Below, piece after piece: positions 8,056-17,071 of a stretch of DNA of 64,000 bases (position 1 is the first letter of the stretch; every line of letters begins with the position of its first letter). This DNA comes from Prolixibacter bellariivorans ATCC BAA-1284 (lineage in GTDB: Bacteria; Bacteroidota; Bacteroidia; Bacteroidales; Prolixibacteraceae), in assembly GCF_000621705.1 (NCBI RefSeq), contig NZ_JHXO01000011.1, positions 248,001 to 312,000 on the forward strand, read 5' to 3'. Below the pieces are notes generated by a model. It was not told where the DNA came from. It ran no database searches and saw only the letters and a program-made list of their open reading frames with translations. Both the position numbers and the translations under genes were made by a program.

Positions 8056-11000
8056 TTACTTTTTAGATGCTTCCCGTTTGGGATGATGAATGTGAAAGAA
8101 AAGGGAATAGAGCACCGGTATAAAAATCAGCGTGATGAGCGTTCCGACCAGCAAGCCGGCCATAATGGTGACCGCCAGCGAGCCGAACATATCGTCTGGC
8201 AGGAGCGGAATCATACCGAGAATGGTGGTTAAGGAGGCCATCATCACGGGGCGTAAACGCGAAGCCGATGAGTCAATGATCGCCTGATAACGGTCTTTCC
8301 CCGATTCGATTTGCAGGCCTATCTCCTCAATGAGCACTACACCGTTCTTAATCATCATACCAATCAGTCCCAGGGCACCAACGATGGCGACAAAGCCGAA
8401 CTCTTTTCCCGACAAGAGCATTCCCGAAACAATCCCAATGGTAGCCAGCGGCAAACTGAGCAGGATGATAGCTGGTTTCTTGAAATCCTTGAACAAGGCA
8501 ATCAGGATACCAATCATCAGGATAATCGCCATGGGCAAATGCATGAACAGATACTTCTGCGATTCGCTGCTGGCTTCATATTCGCCCTGCCATTTTAGGT
8601 GGTAACCGTCGGGCAGTTTGATCGCTTCGATTTTGTCTTTGATATTTCGACGAACTTCTTCCGGCGAATGCCCGGGCACATTGTTGCACTGTGCTTTGAT
8701 AGCCCGTTCGCCATTGTACCGACGCACCACTGGTTCTTCCCATTGGGGAGAAATACCTTTGGTAGCCTGATTGAGCGGCTTACTTCCCATTGCTTTCTCC
8801 AGAAGATCGGCCTTGGTAGTCTGCCCGGTCAACAATCCCCGCAACTCTTGCGGACTAATATTGCCGATAGTGGGGGTGAGACTCCAGACCGGAATGTTAT
8901 CCAGCTTTTCAACGGGTTTGCCCTCTGCATTGGCACTCTTCAGATAAATCGGGAGTGTATGTCTGCCTTCGTGGTATTGACCGACGGGCAAGCCATCGGT
9001 GGCTGCCAGCAACGCCAGGCTAACGTCGCTTCGGGATAGTCCGGCCTGACGAGCCAATGGTTGGTAATAATCCACTTTCAGGTAAGGGGTTTCGGGCTCC
9101 CAGTTGTTGGTGACAAGGGTAGCCGTTGGCTCTGCTTTCATGATGTCTTCAGCTTTGCTTGCAAGCTGTTTCAGAACCGCCGGATCGGGACCGGTGAACT
9201 GTGCTTCGATGGGATACTCCTTGTACATCAGGTTATACCGCTTCATGCGTACATAGGCCTGAGGATAATGAGCTGTCAGGTATTTCTGCAAAGCGGGCAT
9301 TTTCTCTTTGAGTGCATCCGGATCGGTAAAATCGACGATCAGTTCACCATAATTGGAAGAGGGCAGTGTGATAGACCGAACCAGGTTATATCGCGCCGGT
9401 GTACCACCCACACTGGTAGTTACATGTGTCACTTCCGGTTGTTTCATCAAGTACTGCTCGATGCTGTGCAGGTCACTGTTCACTTGCTCAATACGGGTTC
9501 CGCCATGAGCCCGGTACTCGATGTAAAGCTGATTATAGCTCAAGTCGGGAAAGAATCCCTGTTTGACATATTTGAATGAGAAAGTGGTGATTATTAACAG
9601 CAAGATGGTGGCACCAATGGTGAGGATTCGGTGGTACAACAGGAAGTTCAGTATTTTCCTGAAGAAGTCATATATTTTACCTTCGTGTGCACCTTTTCCA
9701 TTCCCTTTTATTTTCGATTTCTTGAAGCGCTTTTCAGCGATGATGGGGATATGCGTTAGTGCGAGAACCCAGCTTAGCAGCAGCGATACGGCCAAAACGA
9801 TAAACAGGTCGCGGACATATTCGCCAGACGTATCAGGCGATAGGAAGATGGGGAGGAAGGCGATAATGGCAATCAGCGTAGCTCCCAACAACGGCAATGC
9901 TGTTTTTTTCGAAGTATTGCGTAAGGCCTTTGACTTCTTCACCCCATTTTGCAAATCAACCAGAATACCATCTACAATCACAATGGCATTGTCGACCAGC
10001 ATTCCCATGGCTACAATCAGTGAAGCCAGTGAAACACGCTGCAGTGTTCCATCGAAAAAGTTAAGGAACAGGAATGATCCCAATATGGTTATGATAAGTC
10101 CGCTTCCGATAAGAATACCGCTCCGCAGTCCCATGGTGATCATCAGGATGACAACCACAATCAACACCGATTCAAGCAGGTTAATCATGAAGCCTTTGAT
10201 GGCATCTTCCACTTTGTCGGGCTGAAAGAATACTTTGTGGAAGCTGATGCCGGCCGGAATTCTGGCTTTTTGCAATTCTGCCAGTTTATCATCGATTTTC
10301 TGACCTAAACTGATAACGTTACCGCCGGGTTCCATTGAGAATGCTATGCCTACCGCTTTTTGTCCGTCGTAACGCATTAGTTGGCTATAAGGTTCCTTAT
10401 AACCTCGGGTCACGGTGGCCACATCCTTTAACCGGATTTGGTCCGATTCGTGTCCCTGAATCAACAGATTCCTGATATCGTCAATGCTTTTGTAGGTATC
10501 GTTCACCGCTACCCGAAGACGCTTGCTTCCGGCGTTGAACTCTCCGGCATAAACCGTTTTGTTCTGGCTGTTCAGTGTGCTCAGTATTTCGGCCGGATGA
10601 ACGCCTAGATTGGCCATTTTATTTTCACGAAATTCTACGTTGACACAGGGTGTGCGTTCTCCGTAAATATGTACCCGGCTGACACCCGGTATATTCTGAA
10701 CTTCACGTTTTACCAGGTCAGCATAGTCCGACATTTTTTCGTAGCTGTAACCATCGGCCGTCATGGCATAAAACATACCATATACATCGCCGAAGTCATC
10801 GACAACCATGGACTGCTTTGCTCCATCGGGCATTGAAACTTGGGCATCGTGTATCTTCCGGCGAAGGATGTCCCATTTTTCCTCCAGTTCACTTTTCTTG
10901 GTCGTACTTTTCAGCTCGACCTTTATCTCGGAATAATTATCCAGCGAGCGTGATTCGACGGTTTTGATGTCACCCATCGAACGAATGGCTTTCTCCAGTT

Positions 11001-11196
11001 TGTCAGTTACCTGAAGCTCGACCTCATGGGCCGAAGCCCCCGGGTAAACGGTTATTACCAGGGCCTGCTTTACTTTGATTTCCGGGTCTTCGAGCTTGCT
11101 CATCTTGAAAAAGGAATAAGCTCCGCCGGCAATCAGGACGAAAAGCAGGAAATAAACCAGTGGCTTATTTTTAAATGCGCTTTCAGTCAGATTCAT
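8056..11196 (-). CDS. RND-family efflux pump, inner-membrane permease
   Basis: A 1046-residue AcrB/AcrF-type transporter with a first helix at 11-30, a long periplasmic loop (about 35-335), a helix bundle (337-540), a second periplasmic loop and a second bundle (about 870-1035). The TM4 proton-relay motif is GMLVDNAIVIVDG, with Asp402 kept but Asn403 in the place of the second Asp of AcrB. A Lys in GMMIKNGVV matches the TM10 Lys. Its start overlaps the adaptor stop by 1 nt (TAATG), so the two are translationally coupled. Substrate cannot be read: the family covers drugs, bile acids, dyes and metals, and the residue pattern is closer to drug exporters than to CusA/CzcA. Confidence 0.93.
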   Translation of the reverse strand: MNLTESAFKNKPLVYFLLFVLIAGGAYSFFKMSKLEDPEIKVKQALVITVYPGASAHEVELQVTDKLEKAIRSMGDIKTVESRSLDNYSEIKVELKSTTKKSELEEKWDILRRKIHDAQVSMPDGAKQSMVVDDFGDVYGMFYAMTADGYSYEKMSDYADLVKREVQNIPGVSRVHIYGERTPCVNVEFRENKMANLGVHPAEILSTLNSQNKTVYAGEFNAGSKRLRVAVNDTYKSIDDIRNLLIQGHESDQIRLKDVATVTRGYKEPYSQLMRYDGQKAVGIAFSMEPGGNVISLGQKIDDKLAELQKARIPAGISFHKVFFQPDKVEDAIKGFMINLLESVLIVVVILMITMGLRSGILIGSGLIITILGSFLFLNFFDGTLQRVSLASLIVAMGMLVDNAIVIVDGILVDLQNGVKKSKALRNTSKKTALPLLGATLIAIIAFLPIFLSPDTSGEYVRDLFIVLAVSLLLSWVLALTHIPIIAEKRFKKSKIKGNGKGAHEGKIYDFFRKILNFLLYHRILTIGATILLLIITTFSFKYVKQGFFPDLSYNQLYIEYRAHGGTRIEQVNSDLHSIEQYLMKQPEVTHVTTSVGGTPARYNLVRSITLPSSNYGELIVDFTDPDALKEKMPALQKYLTAHYPQAYVRMKRYNLMYKEYPIEAQFTGPDPAVLKQLASKAEDIMKAEPTATLVTNNWEPETPYLKVDYYQPLARQAGLSRSDVSLALLAATDGLPVGQYHEGRHTLPIYLKSANAEGKPVEKLDNIPVWSLTPTIGNISPQELRGLLTGQTTKADLLEKAMGSKPLNQATKGISPQWEEPVVRRYNGERAIKAQCNNVPGHSPEEVRRNIKDKIEAIKLPDGYHLKWQGEYEASSESQKYLFMHLPMAIILMIGILIALFKDFKKPAIILLSLPLATIGIVSGMLLSGKEFGFVAIVGALGLIGMMIKNGVVLIEEIGLQIESGKDRYQAIIDSSASRLRPVMMASLTTILGMIPLLPDDMFGSLAVTIMAGLLVGTLITLIFIPVLYSLFFHIHHPKREASKK

Positions 11197-12278
11197 TATA
11201 ACAGTCCTCCCACATTCGTTTTGCTAACGGGTGCCAGCGGTTGTACTTTCTGTCCTTCTTTCAGTGAATGAACACCGGCAGTAACGATCAATTCTCCTGG
11301 CTTTAATCCGGAGGTGATTTCCATCGTTCCATTACTGCGAACGGCTTTCGTAGTTACCTGCCGGGCTTTGATTTGATGAGATTCGGGTGAGTAAACCCAA
11401 ACCATGGAATTTCCATTTTTGTCGAAAACAGCAGTGACCGGAACCAGTACCAGATTCTGTTTTCCCGAAAGGTAATTGATGGTAATGTTGACACTCATGC
11501 CTGCTGCCACGTGCAGGTCCTGGGGAGGCTCTAAACGGAAACGAGCCTGGTATAGTTGGTTCATATTTGATTTGGGAACAATCTCCAGCAATTTCAGCGG
11601 AATAGGCTGATTGGGATATACATCCACCGTGCAGGAGAAGCCGGCGAATTGGTTTTGCCGGATATAATCGGTAGCCGGAATGTCGGCATTTACTTCAAAA
11701 TGTGCTGTGTTGAGGAACGAGACAATCGGATAACCGGCATCCACCGTTTCGTGATTGTCGTAGAATTTCTTCTGAATATAACCGTCGAAAGGAGCAACCA
11801 TCCGGGTATCTTTCAAAGCGTTTCGGTTGGCTGCGAGTTTGGCCGTAATGCGTTTCAGACCCGAAATAGCTTTGTCGTAATCGTTGGGCGTTACACTGTT
11901 GCGTTTGTATAGCTCTTTTACCCGGTCGGCCTGGGCTTTTACCTGGTCATATTCGGCCTGGGTGGCTGCCAGTTGTATCTTGTAATCGCGGGGATCGATT
12001 TCCGCTATCAGTTGTCCTTTCTTTACAAACTGACCTTCCTGCACCGGAAAATGGAGAATTGGTCCCGCAACGCGGAAAGCCAGATTCACTTCGGTGGCTG
12101 GTTTAATTTTCCCGGGATATTGAACGGATTGCATTTGACGACCCTGCATAACCGTATCGATTTTTACGGTTTGCATTGTGGTCTGTTCGGTCTTTTTCTC
12201 TTTACATGCGTTGAAAAACAGGATTATCACCGTCAATAAGCCTGTTGTCAGAAATCCTTTCACTGAGGTTCTCATCAT
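11196..12278 (-). CDS. RND efflux periplasmic adaptor (HlyD/AcrA family lipoprotein)
   Basis: A 360-residue membrane-fusion protein. It has a lipoprotein signal ending in FFNAC (Cys25), a barrel-sandwich half-motif with IAEIDPRDYKIQLAATQAE (about 90-110), a short helical hairpin (105-155), the second lipoyl half MVAPFDGYI near 160, a beta-barrel, and a membrane-proximal domain ending in GVHSLKEGQKVQPL. It is the first gene of the efflux operon and bridges the pump and the TolC channel. Two adjacent ATG codons (12278 and 12275) are equally possible starts. A TAATTTTG -7 box lies just upstream at 12301-12308. Confidence 0.93.
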   Translation of the reverse strand: MMRTSVKGFLTTGLLTVIILFFNACKEKKTEQTTMQTVKIDTVMQGRQMQSVQYPGKIKPATEVNLAFRVAGPILHFPVQEGQFVKKGQLIAEIDPRDYKIQLAATQAEYDQVKAQADRVKELYKRNSVTPNDYDKAISGLKRITAKLAANRNALKDTRMVAPFDGYIQKKFYDNHETVDAGYPIVSFLNTAHFEVNADIPATDYIRQNQFAGFSCTVDVYPNQPIPLKLLEIVPKSNMNQLYQARFRLEPPQDLHVAAGMSVNITINYLSGKQNLVLVPVTAVFDKNGNSMVWVYSPESHQIKARQVTTKAVRSNGTMEITSGLKPGELIVTAGVHSLKEGQKVQPLAPVSKTNVGGLL

Positions 12279-12300
12279 TATTTCACCTTTTGATTTTGGG

Positions 12301-12308
12301 CAAAATTA
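12301..12308 (-). promoter_or_regulatory. Bacteroidetes-type -7 box for the efflux operon
   Basis: On the minus strand this reads TAATTTTG, a match to TAnnTTTG, about 23 nt before the adaptor start. A clear TTTG -33 element at the expected distance is missing, so the call rests on the -7 box and its position. Confidence 0.4.
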
Positions 12309-12420
12309 TGACGTAAATGGCGGTGATCGGGATGAAAAAGGAGTGAACCGTCGATATCGTGACTTGAAATGAAATATGCTTTCCTGAAACGTTATTCAGA
12401 ATTGTAGTCAAATTAGGCAT

Positions 12421-12453
12421 AAAAAATCCCTTGCCCGACTGATGGACAAGGGA
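12421..12453 (-). terminator. Rho-independent terminator of ovoA
   Basis: The stem TCCCTTG (12427-12433) pairs with CAAGGGA (12447-12453) around a 13-nt loop. Six A residues at 12421-12426 give the T-run in the minus direction. It lies 24 nt past the ovoA stop. Confidence 0.75.
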
Positions 12454-12476
12454 CTATGTGATAGCTTATTTGCTTG

Positions 12477-14603
12477 TTAACGTTTTTCCCAGAAGGAAAT
12501 TTCGATGTTCTTCACTTCGTATTTTCGTTTGGAATAGGGCAACACGGATGGTAGATGTTCGTCTTTGTCAACCTGCTCGAAATGTTCTGAAAGCAATTGA
12601 TTCAACGCTTCCCGCGTCCAAACGGGTTCGCCGTCTTCGCGGTAGCCACCTACCCAATTGCTTTTCTCCGTTCGTTCCTCATCCCAATTGTACGAAGAAG
12701 CAATGACCAGCATGCCGCCGTCATTGAGTCTTTCGTGTACCTGATTGAGGAGTTTTGACGGATTGTACATTTCATCCAGAATATCATTCAATAAAATCAG
12801 ATCGTAACCGGTGTACAGGTCTTTCAGGTTGGATGCGTCGGCCTGGTAAAAGGCAACTTTTTTGGTCAAGGCTTCCATATTGAGGTCCTTCAGATTAATC
12901 TGATGATAAGAGACCAGTTCGCCCTCTTCCGGGAAAATGTATTGCATGTTTCCGTTTTCCTGAAGTTCGATAGCCAGTCGAATATTCCTTGCGGTGAAAT
13001 CCAAACCGGTCACTTCGTCGAAGGCTCGGGCCAGTTCCCAGGTCGAACGCCCGGTTTTACAACCCAAATCGAGTGCACGTCCGGTTTTGCCGTGCATTCT
13101 TTCGATGCACATTTCAGCTATTGCCTGATGGTAATTAGGGACCCCATGTAAGCCAGGTCCGTATTGAGCGTGGCAATAGCGTACCACTTCCGGATCGGTT
13201 TCATATACATCGCGTTGAATGACTACCTGATTTTCAGATTCCACATACCGGAAACCGGCATGTTGATAAAAGTGCCGGCGGAACGCATAACGCGCATCGC
13301 GGGTGGCTTCGTTTCCAGTAGAAATCCATGAGCCACCTTTGATGAGATTGTGTCGCAGATCGAATGTTGGCGTTGAAAAGTCGTCGTAGAACGGATGAAC
13401 TTTGAAGCCACCAAAGCCAGATATGGGCGTCTCTGTCCACTGCCAAACGTTGCCGATGATATCGTAGAAGTTGCCAAATGCGAATTCGTTCACCGGACAG
13501 GGACTCTGGTATTGCTCCATGTTGATGTTGCCGGGCGCTTTATCCCAGTATGGCTGATCGGGAATTTGTGCCAAATCGCGCATCCGATACCACTCCTCTT
13601 CTGTAGCTAACCGGATGGAACGGCCGGTTACTTCCGATTTCCAATTGGAAAAGGCTTTAGCTTCGAGGTAATTAATCTCGACGGGCCATGACCACGGCAT
13701 AGCTATTTCGTTGTAAACGAGCCGGAGTTTCCAAGCGTTGCTGTCTTTTATCCAGAATAACGGATGTTCGGCTTCTTTGTAGCTTCTCCAGCTCCAGCCT
13801 TCTTCGGTCCAGTATTTTTCTTCGCGGTAGCCGCCTGCTTCCACAAATTCCAGAAATTCGCCGTTGGAGCACAGATATTTCGAAGCTTTGAACGGCTTCA
13901 ACTCCACTTTGTGTTGGCCATATTCATTGTCCCAGCCATAAAGCGGATGTTCCCGGTCTTTTCCCATCTCAACCATCCCGCCGTCTACGGGAAGTAAGGT
14001 GTTGGCTGGTGCCTGACCATTTTCATCGCAAATTTTCCAACCTCCAACTGGCTTCAAATATTTCAGCGGAAGCTGACGGATTAAAACCGACGAGGTTTCG
14101 AGATGGATGCGCGCGTGCTCAATGCCCATCATTATAACCCAGAACGGACTTTTCCAGTTGACTGGAAGATTAAGCGGAGTCTCACGGATCACCTGGTCGA
14201 CGCGTTCACGAACCTGCTTCCGGTAAGCACGAACTTCATCAATCGGGGGCCAGTCGTAATGGTTCATATCCAAATCATCCCACGACATTTCGTCAACACC
14301 GACGGCGAACATCGATTCGAATTTTGGATTGATGCGGTTGTCAATGATTTTAGACAGAATGAGTTTATTGATGAAGAATACCGCGGTGTGACCAAAGTAG
14401 AAAATCAGCGGGTGACGAAGCGGATCGGCCCGTTTATACATAGCCGATTCGTCGGCAAATACTTCGAATAGATGTTCGTCTATATCAAATGTCTGGTGAA
14501 AATAGGATAATATCCGTTGCCGCATTTCATCGGCTGTTCCTGCATTGAGGATGAGGGTACGGGTATCGAAAAGTTCTTTTCGGTTGGCCGTTATTGTCTT
14601 CAT
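12477..14603 (-). CDS. ovoA: OvoA: 5-histidylcysteine sulfoxide synthase fused to ovothiol N-methyltransferase
   Basis: A 708-residue three-domain enzyme. The N-terminal DinB-like domain (about 20-190) carries the iron-binding HX3HXE motif His163-His167-Glu169, with His72 (FGHTA) as the likely third ligand. A formylglycine-generating-enzyme/sulfatase-modifying domain follows (about 200-455; GNVWQWTETP at 384, GGSWISTGNEATRDARYAFRR after 423). The C-terminal SAM methyltransferase (about 465-705) has motif I LDLGCKTGRS (511-520) and LILLNDILDEMY. This order matches OvoA, which joins cysteine to the imidazole of histidine with oxygen and later N-methylates it to give the antioxidant ovothiol A. 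EgtB, the ergothioneine enzyme, lacks the fused methyltransferase. The gene stands alone, with no clear OvoB sulfoxide lyase in the window. Confidence 0.9.
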   Translation of the reverse strand: MKTITANRKELFDTRTLILNAGTADEMRQRILSYFHQTFDIDEHLFEVFADESAMYKRADPLRHPLIFYFGHTAVFFINKLILSKIIDNRINPKFESMFAVGVDEMSWDDLDMNHYDWPPIDEVRAYRKQVRERVDQVIRETPLNLPVNWKSPFWVIMMGIEHARIHLETSSVLIRQLPLKYLKPVGGWKICDENGQAPANTLLPVDGGMVEMGKDREHPLYGWDNEYGQHKVELKPFKASKYLCSNGEFLEFVEAGGYREEKYWTEEGWSWRSYKEAEHPLFWIKDSNAWKLRLVYNEIAMPWSWPVEINYLEAKAFSNWKSEVTGRSIRLATEEEWYRMRDLAQIPDQPYWDKAPGNINMEQYQSPCPVNEFAFGNFYDIIGNVWQWTETPISGFGGFKVHPFYDDFSTPTFDLRHNLIKGGSWISTGNEATRDARYAFRRHFYQHAGFRYVESENQVVIQRDVYETDPEVVRYCHAQYGPGLHGVPNYHQAIAEMCIERMHGKTGRALDLGCKTGRSTWELARAFDEVTGLDFTARNIRLAIELQENGNMQYIFPEEGELVSYHQINLKDLNMEALTKKVAFYQADASNLKDLYTGYDLILLNDILDEMYNPSKLLNQVHERLNDGGMLVIASSYNWDEERTEKSNWVGGYREDGEPVWTREALNQLLSEHFEQVDKDEHLPSVLPYSKRKYEVKNIEISFWEKR

Positions 14604-14727
14604 GATTTATGGTTCGGTGGTTACTGTGTTGATAACACGATAATAGGGGGGAATTGTTTATTTTATCCTCATAAAAAATGTGAAAAAACAGCGATTTGTC
14701 AGATTACTTGCTGATTACTACATTCTT

Positions 14728-15261
14728 TTAAAACAACATACGAACCTCTTTTTTTAATTCAGCCAGCGCAATGGCTACCGGCTGCTCCTCCAGCTCCATG
14801 TATTGCTTGAAAATCTGGTTGCTCAGTGAAATGGCGGGATCGTCCTTCTTTACTTCATCAGCTGCCTGGTTGATGAGCATGATTAACGATTCTTTTGCTC
14901 CTCTTAGTGCTTCCCACGCCGGAACTGATACGTATATCTGTTGCGAAAGGTTGTGTTCGTATTCCTGCCGGATTTGCTTAAGCAATTCGTAATGAAATTG
15001 GGCGGCCGAAATATCAGCCGATAAGGTGCGGTTTAAAAGCGATTGGGGTGAAATACGCTCGAGAAACATCGTTAGCCTTTCATAGGCCTGCAACCGGACG
15101 GGTGTTACTTGTCCCTGATTTTCGACCCTGAATTCAAATTCTCTTTGTCGCTGACTATTTTCGAGCATATCGCGAAACAAAAAATAAGCGGTTAAGAATA
15201 CAACCAGGGCCGGTAAAGTAATTTTCAAGATTTCATAAAAACTATTGATATTGCCATCCAT
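14728..15261 (-). CDS. Conserved Bacteroidetes single-pass membrane protein (DUF7935-like)
   Basis: A 177-residue protein with one membrane helix (about 12-32, ITLPALVVFLTAYFLF) and a long helical, charged cytoplasmic tail that contains VTPVRLQAYERLTMFLERI and QIYVSVPAWEALRGAKE. I believe this matches the DUF7935 family, which is common in Bacteroidetes and has no known function; that name is from memory. It sits between ovoA (same strand, 124 nt away) and the divergent aspartate aminotransferase gene. Nothing in the sequence suggests a catalytic site. Confidence 0.75.
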   Translation of the reverse strand: MDGNINSFYEILKITLPALVVFLTAYFLFRDMLENSQRQREFEFRVENQGQVTPVRLQAYERLTMFLERISPQSLLNRTLSADISAAQFHYELLKQIRQEYEHNLSQQIYVSVPAWEALRGAKESLIMLINQAADEVKKDDPAISLSNQIFKQYMELEEQPVAIALAELKKEVRMLF

Positions 15262-15472
15262 TTGAGAAAATTTTAAATTTTTCCAGACGAAAACTGTTAA
15301 TCTGTTAAAATATGATGAACTTTTTTGTCAATTGTCCATTTAATAGAGTCGGGGTCCAATAAAAATTTCTACTTTGCCCTCGGAAACTATAACAATTATA
15401 AAGAAATTTACCGAAAATTCACCGGAACATAGTTTGGCCGGTAATTGAACAAATTTTCTGATTCAGACTATT

Positions 15473-16666
15473 ATGGAAAAAGTTGCCGACAGGATTGCAC
15501 GTCTATCCGTTTCACAAACCCTGGCCATGGCCCAAAAAAGCCGTGAATTGAAAGAACAGGGAATTGACGTAATTAGTTTGGGAGTGGGTGAGCCCGATTT
15601 CGACACACCCGAATTCATTAAGGAAGCTGCCAAGAAAGCAGTTGATGAAAATTTTTCGCACTATTCTCCGGTTCCCGGATACCCGGTGTTGCGAAATGCC
15701 ATCGTCAATAAGTTGAAACGCGACAACGGTTTGGATTATACTCCTGACCAAATCGTGGTTTCCAACGGTGCCAAGCATTCACTTGCCAATGTGTTGCAGG
15801 TGGTGGTCGAAGAAGGTGACGAGGTTATTGTACCGGCTCCTTATTGGGTTACTTACGTTGAACTGGTAAAGCTTTCGGGAGGTAAAAACGTGGTGATTGA
15901 AACTTCGGTTGATTCCGATTTCAAAATTACGCCGGCTCAACTCGAAGCAGCTATTACACCTAAGACACGAGCCTTTCTGTTCAGTAGCCCCAGCAATCCT
16001 ACCGGGAAATTATATACCCGCGAAGAATTGAAAGCTTTTGCTGACATTTTTGCCAAGCATCCAAATATCATTGTCATTTCCGACGAGATTTACGAGTACA
16101 TCACTTATGGCGGAAAACACGAATCCATCGGTCAATTCGATGCCATCAAGGATCAGGTTATCGTAGTAAACGGTGTCTCGAAAGCATACGCTATGACTGG
16201 TTACCGGATTGGTTACATTGCTGCTCCAACCTGGATTGCTAAGGGATGTAACAAATTGCAGGGACAGTATACATCAGGACCGAACTCGGTCGCTCAGATC
16301 GCTTCGGCCGCTGCTATTAACTCCGATAATTCCGAGGTATTCAAAATGGTTGCTCAGTTCGAGAAACGCCGCGACATGGTGATGGAGCTGATGGCGGAAA
16401 TCCCCGGATTGAAAACCAGCAAGCCCGATGGCGCTTTCTATGTGTTTCCGGATGTAACTCATTATTTTGGAAAGAAAGTTGGCGACACTGTGATTAACGA
16501 CGCCACCGATTTAAGCATGTATTTGCTGAATGAAGCGCATGTTGGTGTGGTTACTGGTGCTGCTTTTGGTGACCCGAATTGTTTGCGGATTTCTTATGCT
16601 GCTTCGGAAGCCGAATTACGCGAAGCGATTTCCCGTATCAAGAATGCGCTGAGTAAACTTGCATAA
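15473..16666 (+). CDS. aspC: Class I PLP-dependent aspartate aminotransferase
   Basis: A 397-residue fold-type-I aminotransferase of the AspAT 1b group, with the N-terminal LSVGEPDFDTP-type sequence (here SLGVGEPDFDTP, 35-46), YSPVPGYPVLR (64-74), the PLP-contacting SPSNPTGK with Asn175, SDEIYEYI with Asp204, the Schiff-base lysine Lys237 in NGVSKAYAMTGYRIGY, and the substrate carboxylate Arg in LRISYA near the C-terminus. It interconverts aspartate and oxaloacetate with 2-oxoglutarate and glutamate in the cytoplasm. It is monocistronic and ends at a strong bidirectional terminator. OvoB is also a PLP enzyme near this fold, but this sequence looks like a plain AspAT. Confidence 0.92.
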   Translation: MEKVADRIARLSVSQTLAMAQKSRELKEQGIDVISLGVGEPDFDTPEFIKEAAKKAVDENFSHYSPVPGYPVLRNAIVNKLKRDNGLDYTPDQIVVSNGAKHSLANVLQVVVEEGDEVIVPAPYWVTYVELVKLSGGKNVVIETSVDSDFKITPAQLEAAITPKTRAFLFSSPSNPTGKLYTREELKAFADIFAKHPNIIVISDEIYEYITYGGKHESIGQFDAIKDQVIVVNGVSKAYAMTGYRIGYIAAPTWIAKGCNKLQGQYTSGPNSVAQIASAAAINSDNSEVFKMVAQFEKRRDMVMELMAEIPGLKTSKPDGAFYVFPDVTHYFGKKVGDTVINDATDLSMYLLNEAHVGVVTGAAFGDPNCLRISYAASEAELREAISRIKNALSKLA

Positions 16667-16687
16667 ACTCCCGTTTATTATCATATA

Positions 16688-16720
16688 AAAAAGAGGAGGG
16701 CCGAAAGCCTTCCTCTTTTT
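16688..16720. terminator. Bidirectional terminator between aspC and the ABM gene
   Basis: A 14-nt stem AAAAAGAGGAGGGC (16688-16701) pairs with GCCTTCCTCTTTTT (16707-16720) with one G-T pair and the tight loop CGAAA. The A-run on the left and T-run on the right serve both converging genes. Confidence 0.9.
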
Positions 16721-16723
16721 GTT

Positions 16724-17056
16724 TTATTGTTCGTCGCTATTTCTCTCAAAATCATAATCGCGTTCAATCTTTGCGATCCGGGTTTTAAAGCTTTGATACC
16801 AATCTCTTCTCCCTTTTTCTCTTGCTACTGTGTGCTCCGCATTTTCCTTCCATTTTCTGATGGAATCCAGATCACGCCAATAAGAGACGGTAATTCCTAA
16901 CTCATTGCGGGCACTTTCCACGCCGATAAACCCATCTTGCTGTTTCGCCAACTCGACCATTCTATCGGACATGGCGGCATATCCATTGTCTCCCTCGGTT
17001 CTTACCGAGCTAAAAATAACGGCATAGTAGGGTGGCTTGGGTGTTTTTGCAATCAT
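16724..17056 (-). CDS. Antibiotic-biosynthesis-monooxygenase (ABM) domain protein
   Basis: A 110-residue single-domain protein with the dimeric ferredoxin-like ABM fold pattern: a beta strand YYAVIFSSVR, the helix with MSDRMVELAKQQDGFIGVESAR, the ITVSYWRDLDSIRKWKENAEH strand-helix typical of the family, and a C-terminal strand. Members include heme-degrading and quinone monooxygenases as well as proteins of unknown role. The substrate here cannot be read. It follows a small membrane-protein gene with a 15-nt gap, so they form a two-gene unit. Confidence 0.8.
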   Translation of the reverse strand: MIAKTPKPPYYAVIFSSVRTEGDNGYAAMSDRMVELAKQQDGFIGVESARNELGITVSYWRDLDSIRKWKENAEHTVAREKGRRDWYQSFKTRIAKIERDYDFERNSDEQ

Positions 17057-17071
17057 AACAACTACTAATTT

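Noticed and set aside
15473-16666. The aminotransferase as OvoB, partner of OvoA
   Set aside because: It has the full signature set of an ordinary aspartate aminotransferase and lies on the opposite strand behind an unrelated gene.
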